The notes below the pieces were generated by a model. That model was not told the DNA's origin. It did not search any database and saw nothing but the letters and a program-made list of their open reading frames with translations. A stretch of DNA of 64,000 bases from Spirodela intermedia (Eukaryota; Streptophyta; Magnoliopsida; Alismatales; Araceae). Below are positions 62,742 through 64,000 of the stretch, piece after piece (the stretch's first letter is position 1; each line of letters begins with the position of its first letter). Position numbers and translations under genes: made by a program. The DNA is taken from the NCBI GenBank assembly GCA_902729315.2, contig LR746276.1:3454169-3518168 (forward strand), given 5' to 3'.

Positions 62742-64000
62742 TTAATAAATGATCCAATGCATCTAGATTTCGGGGGCACCCTTATAGTGGTGGGTACGTG
62801 TTCGAATCCCAGATGATCCCGATTTTGTCTCTCCTGCCATCTTTGACCGTGGGCGCTCGGTCCCCTCGAAATTGTGGAAGCCCAGCAGATAAGGCCGGAG
62901 TTATTAGTTAGCGGACTTCCACGTGGCAACCAATATATCCCCACGTCACCCGTATTGACACCCACGTTCCCGTCCAGCGTCACTATTCGGATTAGACTCT
63001 CGTCGCGAGTAAAGGTATACAATCTATATAATATACGGAGTACCCACGTTAGAATAAATGGAGATATAAAGTCGACTAACATTGCTTATAGTATTGGACT
63101 CACTATGTAATATCCAAATATTTTTAAATAGTCCTCTTAAAATAAAAATAACATTGTTTATAGTATTATTATTATTTAGGACGACGAATTTATAATACTT
63201 AATGCATGTAAATTATGCTGAAATTTTTATAATCATGATAGTAAATTTTAAGAAAACGTAAAAAATTCTCAACATTTTAGGGGTAATTTATTTATGAGCA
63301 TTCTTTTTTGTTTCTTTTATTCTAGAGAAAGAGGTAAATCATTGTTTGTGAAATCAGAACCATCTGATCAACACAAGGGAGGTTGACAATGCTAATCTAG
63401 TTCCTCAACAGCTAACCTTGCATGATTGATCTAAATCATAATCTAAATTGATCAATGATGATTTTTAAATCTTAACATTATTTGATTGAAACAATCAGAT
63501 CATAATTGATTTGGCCCACGAATCAAAATCTGAACACTATGACATGGAGGATCATGTTTGATCTACATTGGTTGAAAATAGTTGGCCAATCTAGTTGTGT
63601 GGTCCCAAAAGTTAGCTGATGGCGATAGGGGTACGTTCTCCAAGATTCATTGAAGACATCCTATATTAAAATATGGTATTCATTTCAATAAAGCTCAAAT
63701 TCTCTTTTGGTTACATGTTCCATTGGTATATGCTAACTTTGGGATTCTCCTTTCTTATTCTATCCTTTGAGAGATCTTGGACTTAAGTTATATAAATATT
63801 TAATCTCCATTTATATTTCTTATAAGCCCCTACCGTAGGCTCAAATTCATCATGGAGAGAGATCAAGTCAAATGGAAAGAAATTCAGTTTGGACTCAAAA
63901 CTCGTGAGGCTATATGTATATTTTCATCATGGAGAGAGATCAAGCATCTTCTCAAGCATCTTGTTCCCTCATGTATATTTTCAATGTATGAATATTTATT
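62742..64000. other. Glycerol kinase upstream region and AT-rich intergenic DNA
   Basis: About 1.26 kb at the right edge. 62742-63000 is of mixed composition and may hold glycerol kinase regulatory sites. The rest is AT-rich with short open frames only and no recognisable protein, RNA gene or transposon end. Confidence 0.6.

Noticed and set aside
62760-62820. tRNA-like box (GTTCGAATCCC)
   Set aside because: No cloverleaf stems or matching A box could be drawn around it; perhaps a SINE scrap, but unsupported.

Overview
The window is nuclear DNA from a flowering plant, most likely a monocot outside the grasses; the lineage is an inference. Genes have GT-AG introns and plant-specific protein families. 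Very GC-rich, GC3-rich genes sit beside AT-rich ones. CT/GA microsatellites are abundant and gene-poor stretches are AT-rich. I rebuilt the exon structures by hand from splice sites, reading-frame phase and protein-family similarity. In every multi-exon gene the exon lengths sum to a multiple of three, which is a useful internal check.

Layout: 1-18308 (+) is the C-terminal half of midasin (MDN1), the giant AAA ATPase of 60S ribosome maturation, in 45 exons and cut off by the left edge. Its introns hold a mitochondrial cox3 fragment and a miniature LTR retrotransposon (TRIM). 18843-20722 (+) is a tafazzin-like lysophospholipid acyltransferase. 24606-26441 (+) is a nodulin-like/NFD4-type MFS transporter. 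27564-28988 (-) is an AVT6-type amino-acid transporter in a single exon. 28989-35516 is mostly AT-rich repeat debris. 35517-38718 (-) is a GH79 heparanase-like glucuronidase. 40619-51008 (-) is a PAP26-like purple acid phosphatase with long introns and a partly duplicated exon. 53203-54318 (+) is a TIC20-I/IV-like chloroplast import channel protein. 57150-59287 (+) is a type-B (MGD2/3-like) MGDG synthase. 60555-62675 (-) is glycerol kinase (GLI1/NHO1-like). 62742-64000 has no gene I can support.

The genes do not form an operon or an evident biosynthetic cluster. Four of the nine (tafazzin-like acyltransferase, acid phosphatase, MGDG synthase, glycerol kinase) act in glycerolipid turnover and phosphate recycling, but this may be chance. 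I found no convincing undescribed multi-gene system. The more interesting signals are structural: the cox3 fragment in MDN1, a compact TRIM with legible primer-binding site and polypurine tract, a 292-bp tandem duplication that copies part of a phosphatase exon, CT tracts placed right behind splice donors in several unrelated genes, a GC-AG intron, a TGGGCC/T-box array between two convergent genes, and a GC jump within MDN1.
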